From: CAYZHV01 sp964478055
Lineage (GTDB): Bacteria > Spirochaetota > Spirochaetia > DSM-27196 > Alkalispirochaetaceae
Direction of reading: 5' to 3'
NCBI GenBank assembly: GCA_964478055.1
Contig: CAYZHV010000074.1
Location: 1 to 14,898 of the forward strand
Length of the DNA stretch: 14,898 nucleotides
In this document: positions 13,256 through 14,898 of the stretch, piece by piece
Layout of the letters: the number at the start of each line of letters is the position of its first letter
Numbering within the stretch: position 1 is the stretch's first letter
Notes under the pieces: model-generated
Told to the model about the DNA's origin: nothing
Database searches by the model: none
The model's input: the letters and a program-made list of their open reading frames with translations, nothing else
Translations under genes and position numbers: made by a program

Positions 13256-14118
13256 CCGACCAGGCTGAGACGTTGCGCGAAATGATGCGCACCCGAGGCG
13301 GCTCTTCGGAGGAGAAGAAGACTCGCATAATCACCGTGGCCAGCGGCAAAGGTGGCGTTGGAAAGACGAACATCTCGACGAATATGGCCCTCGCCTACGC
13401 GCAAATGGGCAAAAAGGTGATCCTGATGGATGCGGACCTCGGTCTCGCAAACGTCAACGTCGTTCTCGGCATTATTCCGAAGTACAACCTCTATCACCTT
13501 ATTCGCCGACAGAAGAGCATGAAAGAGATAATCATGAATACCAACTACGGTATTCAGATTGTCGCCGGGGCCTCGGGTTTTGCCAAGATCGCCAACCTGA
13601 GCGAGGAGGAGCGACGCGCCTTTATCGACGAGCTCTCCACCCTCTCTGACGCGGATGTGATCATAATAGACACCAGCGCCGGGGTCTCGAACAACGTTCT
13701 CTCCTTTGTCGCCGCCGCGGACGACGCGATTATTGTCACCACCCCGGAACCGACGGCAATAACCGACGCCTACGGCATTATCAAGATCATTGCCACGGAG
13801 ATCGACAACCTCAACCTGAGCCTCAAGCTCATTGTAAACCGCGTAAAGTCGGTAACCGAGGGTAAGAAAGTCGCCGAGCGGGTGATCAATATCGCATCGC
13901 AGTTTCTCAATCTCAAGGTGGACTATCTCGGATATGTCTACGACGACAACAGTGTGCAGCAGGCCATCCTCAAGCAGAAGCCCTTTGTCGCTCTTGATCC
14001 GAAGGGAAAGGCTTCAATTTGCATACGACAACTCGCCAGTCGTCTGGAGAAGGTTGAATACAAGGAGGGCAGCGGCATCGGAAGCTTCTTGAAGCGGCTT
14101 TTTGGGGGAGAAACGTAG
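13252..14118 (+). CDS. flhG: Flagellar number regulator FlhG (MinD/ParA-type ATPase)
   Basis: FlhG (also YlxH, FleN or MinD2) is a membrane-associating ATPase that limits flagellar number and stimulates FlhF GTPase. The 288 residues start with the FlhF-activating motif DQAETLREM (3-11), then the deviant Walker A GKGGVGKT (32-39), the switch segment MDADLGLANV (59-68), DTSAG (140-144) and TTPEPTAITDAYG (163-175). The C-terminus (about 273-286, GSGIGSFLKRLFGG) looks like the amphipathic membrane-targeting helix of MinD-type proteins. The start overlaps the flhF stop (ATGA), which fits co-translation of the pair. It is the last recognised flagellar gene before the AT-rich gap. Confidence 0.96.
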   Translation: MTDQAETLREMMRTRGGSSEEKKTRIITVASGKGGVGKTNISTNMALAYAQMGKKVILMDADLGLANVNVVLGIIPKYNLYHLIRRQKSMKEIIMNTNYGIQIVAGASGFAKIANLSEEERRAFIDELSTLSDADVIIIDTSAGVSNNVLSFVAAADDAIIVTTPEPTAITDAYGIIKIIATEIDNLNLSLKLIVNRVKSVTEGKKVAERVINIASQFLNLKVDYLGYVYDDNSVQQAILKQKPFVALDPKGKASICIRQLASRLEKVEYKEGSGIGSFLKRLFGGET

Positions 14119-14119
14119 C

Positions 14120-14153
14120 TTGACGGTACTAAACGTTTCGCCTAACCTTTAAT
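14120..14153 (+). promoter_or_regulatory. AT-rich gap after flhG with a weak promoter-like pattern
   Basis: The 60-base gap 14119-14178 is clearly richer in A and T than its surroundings. TTGACG (14120-14125) resembles a -35 box and TTTAAT (14148-14153) a -10 box, but they are 22 bases apart rather than 16-18; at the usual 17-base spacing the -10 position reads TAACCT, a poor match. The gap also holds the palindrome AAACGTTT (14131-14138) and the AATAT/ATATT repeat (14158-14170). This is a weak candidate for an extra start serving the downstream gene. Confidence 0.2.
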
Positions 14154-14178
14154 TTGGAATATTGGATATTGAGCGCTA

Positions 14179-14898
14179 ATGAACGTGGATTGGAGATGGG
14201 CAGCAGGACCGGCGGTAGTCGCCTTTGTACTCTCGTTGTTGAGCGGCATTCTCGCGGGAGTGCCTTTTGTAGTCCTCCTGCTGCGCGCAATTCTTGGCAG
14301 CGCGCTCTTTAGCGCCCTGGGCACGGGCATCGGATTTCTCGTGCAGAGGCAGCTGCCGGAGCTGCTGGAGACGCCGGGGGAGAGCGGCGGCAGGGCGCAG
14401 CCCCGAGTGGACATTACCGTCGGGGACGAGGAGGAAGCGGAGGCAACCCCGGAGTCTTCGGGAGAACCTGAGGAAGAAGGGGGGCTTGCCTCTCTCGATG
14501 CCGAAGATATCGAATCCGTTGGGCCGAAAGAGGAGGAGGGCACGGATAACGCGCCTCCTCTTCAGTCGCCCCAGCAGGACATCACCGAGTCCTTGGTAGA
14601 GGAGGTGGAAGAGGCCGCCCTTCCGGACGAGGAGCTGACCGCAGCATCCCAGTTCGACGAGGAGGAGACCCAGTCGGAGGAGCTCGAGTCCGTGGATGAG
14701 CTGCCCGACATCGGAGGGTTCGAAGGAGCCTTCGAAGACGGTTCCGCCGGAGCAAATGGCGAAGGCTACGGTGGCGAGGAGTCTTCCCTTTCTGATTACG
14801 GCTCCGGTTCCTCCTCCAAACGCTCCGCCCCTGAAGGCTTTGACTCCGGCAACGATCCGGCACAGATCGCCAAGGCACTGCAGACTATGTTGAAGAGG
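14179..14898 (+). CDS. Uncharacterised two-helix membrane protein with acidic tail, 3' end missing
   Basis: An open frame of 240 codons runs from ATG 14179 to the right edge without a stop. Two adjacent hydrophobic segments (about 10-35 and 38-57) suggest a membrane hairpin. They are followed by a long, low-complexity, strongly acidic region (about 80-205, rich in Glu, Asp, Ser and Gly) and a more conserved-looking end (DPAQIAKALQTMLKR, 226-240) that may be near the true C-terminus. A TGA lies in frame just upstream (14170-14172) and the start has only a weak GAG site, so ATG 14179 is the first possible start. Treponema operons carry a hypothetical gene between flhG and fliA at this place; kinship with it is inferred from position and build. 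Third-position G/C preference supports real coding. No function is claimed. Confidence 0.8.
   Translation, partial: MNVDWRWAAGPAVVAFVLSLLSGILAGVPFVVLLLRAILGSALFSALGTGIGFLVQRQLPELLETPGESGGRAQPRVDITVGDEEEAEATPESSGEPEEEGGLASLDAEDIESVGPKEEEGTDNAPPLQSPQQDITESLVEEVEEAALPDEELTAASQFDEEETQSEELESVDELPDIGGFEGAFEDGSAGANGEGYGGEESSLSDYGSGSSSKRSAPEGFDSGNDPAQIAKALQTMLKR

Overview
The window is a contiguous stretch of a spirochaete flagellar and motility operon. All genes are on the + strand, packed end to end or overlapping by 1-8 bases. The gene order is flgE (5' end cut off)-flbD-motA-motB-fliL-fliM-fliY-fliO-fliP-fliQ-fliR-flhB-flhA-flhF-flhG, followed by an unnamed membrane gene cut off by the right edge. 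This order, a FliY-type switch protein with a CheC-like middle, and FlgE residues that align closely with Borrelia/Treponema FlgE point to the Spirochaetaceae. The high G+C content by eye and strong GC preference at third codon positions fit a free-living Spirochaeta/Alkalispirochaeta-like organism better than Treponema or Borrelia. The genus is an inference.

Layout: 1-1300 hook protein FlgE; 1324-3066 FlbD and the stator pair MotA/MotB; 3125-5881 the stator-associated FliL and the C-ring switch proteins FliM and FliY; 5904-12050 the flagellar type III export gate (FliO, P, Q, R, FlhB, FlhA); 12062-14118 the FlhF GTPase and FlhG ATPase that control flagellar position and number; 14179 to the end, a two-helix membrane protein with a long acidic tail. 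No gene on the - strand, RNA gene, mobile element, CRISPR array or convincing intrinsic terminator was seen. The longest gap without a gene is under 75 bases.

Together the genes build and drive periplasmic flagella: export gate first, then hook, switch and stators, with FlhF/FlhG choosing the cell-pole site. Translational coupling is dense, including ATGA and TAATG overlaps and Shine-Dalgarno sequences inside the preceding gene. Local regulation appears confined to a few short gaps: hairpins after motB, a hairpin that presents the fliM ribosome site in its loop with a weak promoter-like sequence in front, a GNRA hairpin before fliO, and an AT-rich gap after flhG.

Most worth checking: (1) FlgE has Ser where spirochaete FlgE uses Cys178 for its lysinoalanine crosslink, while Lys165 and Asn179 are kept; (2) FliY keeps the CheC fold region but has lost key residues of both phosphatase motifs; (3) FlhB carries about 85 extra N-terminal residues spanning a strong DNA hairpin; (4) fliO seems to start at a CTG codon; (5) the uncharacterised acidic membrane protein at the end of the operon.
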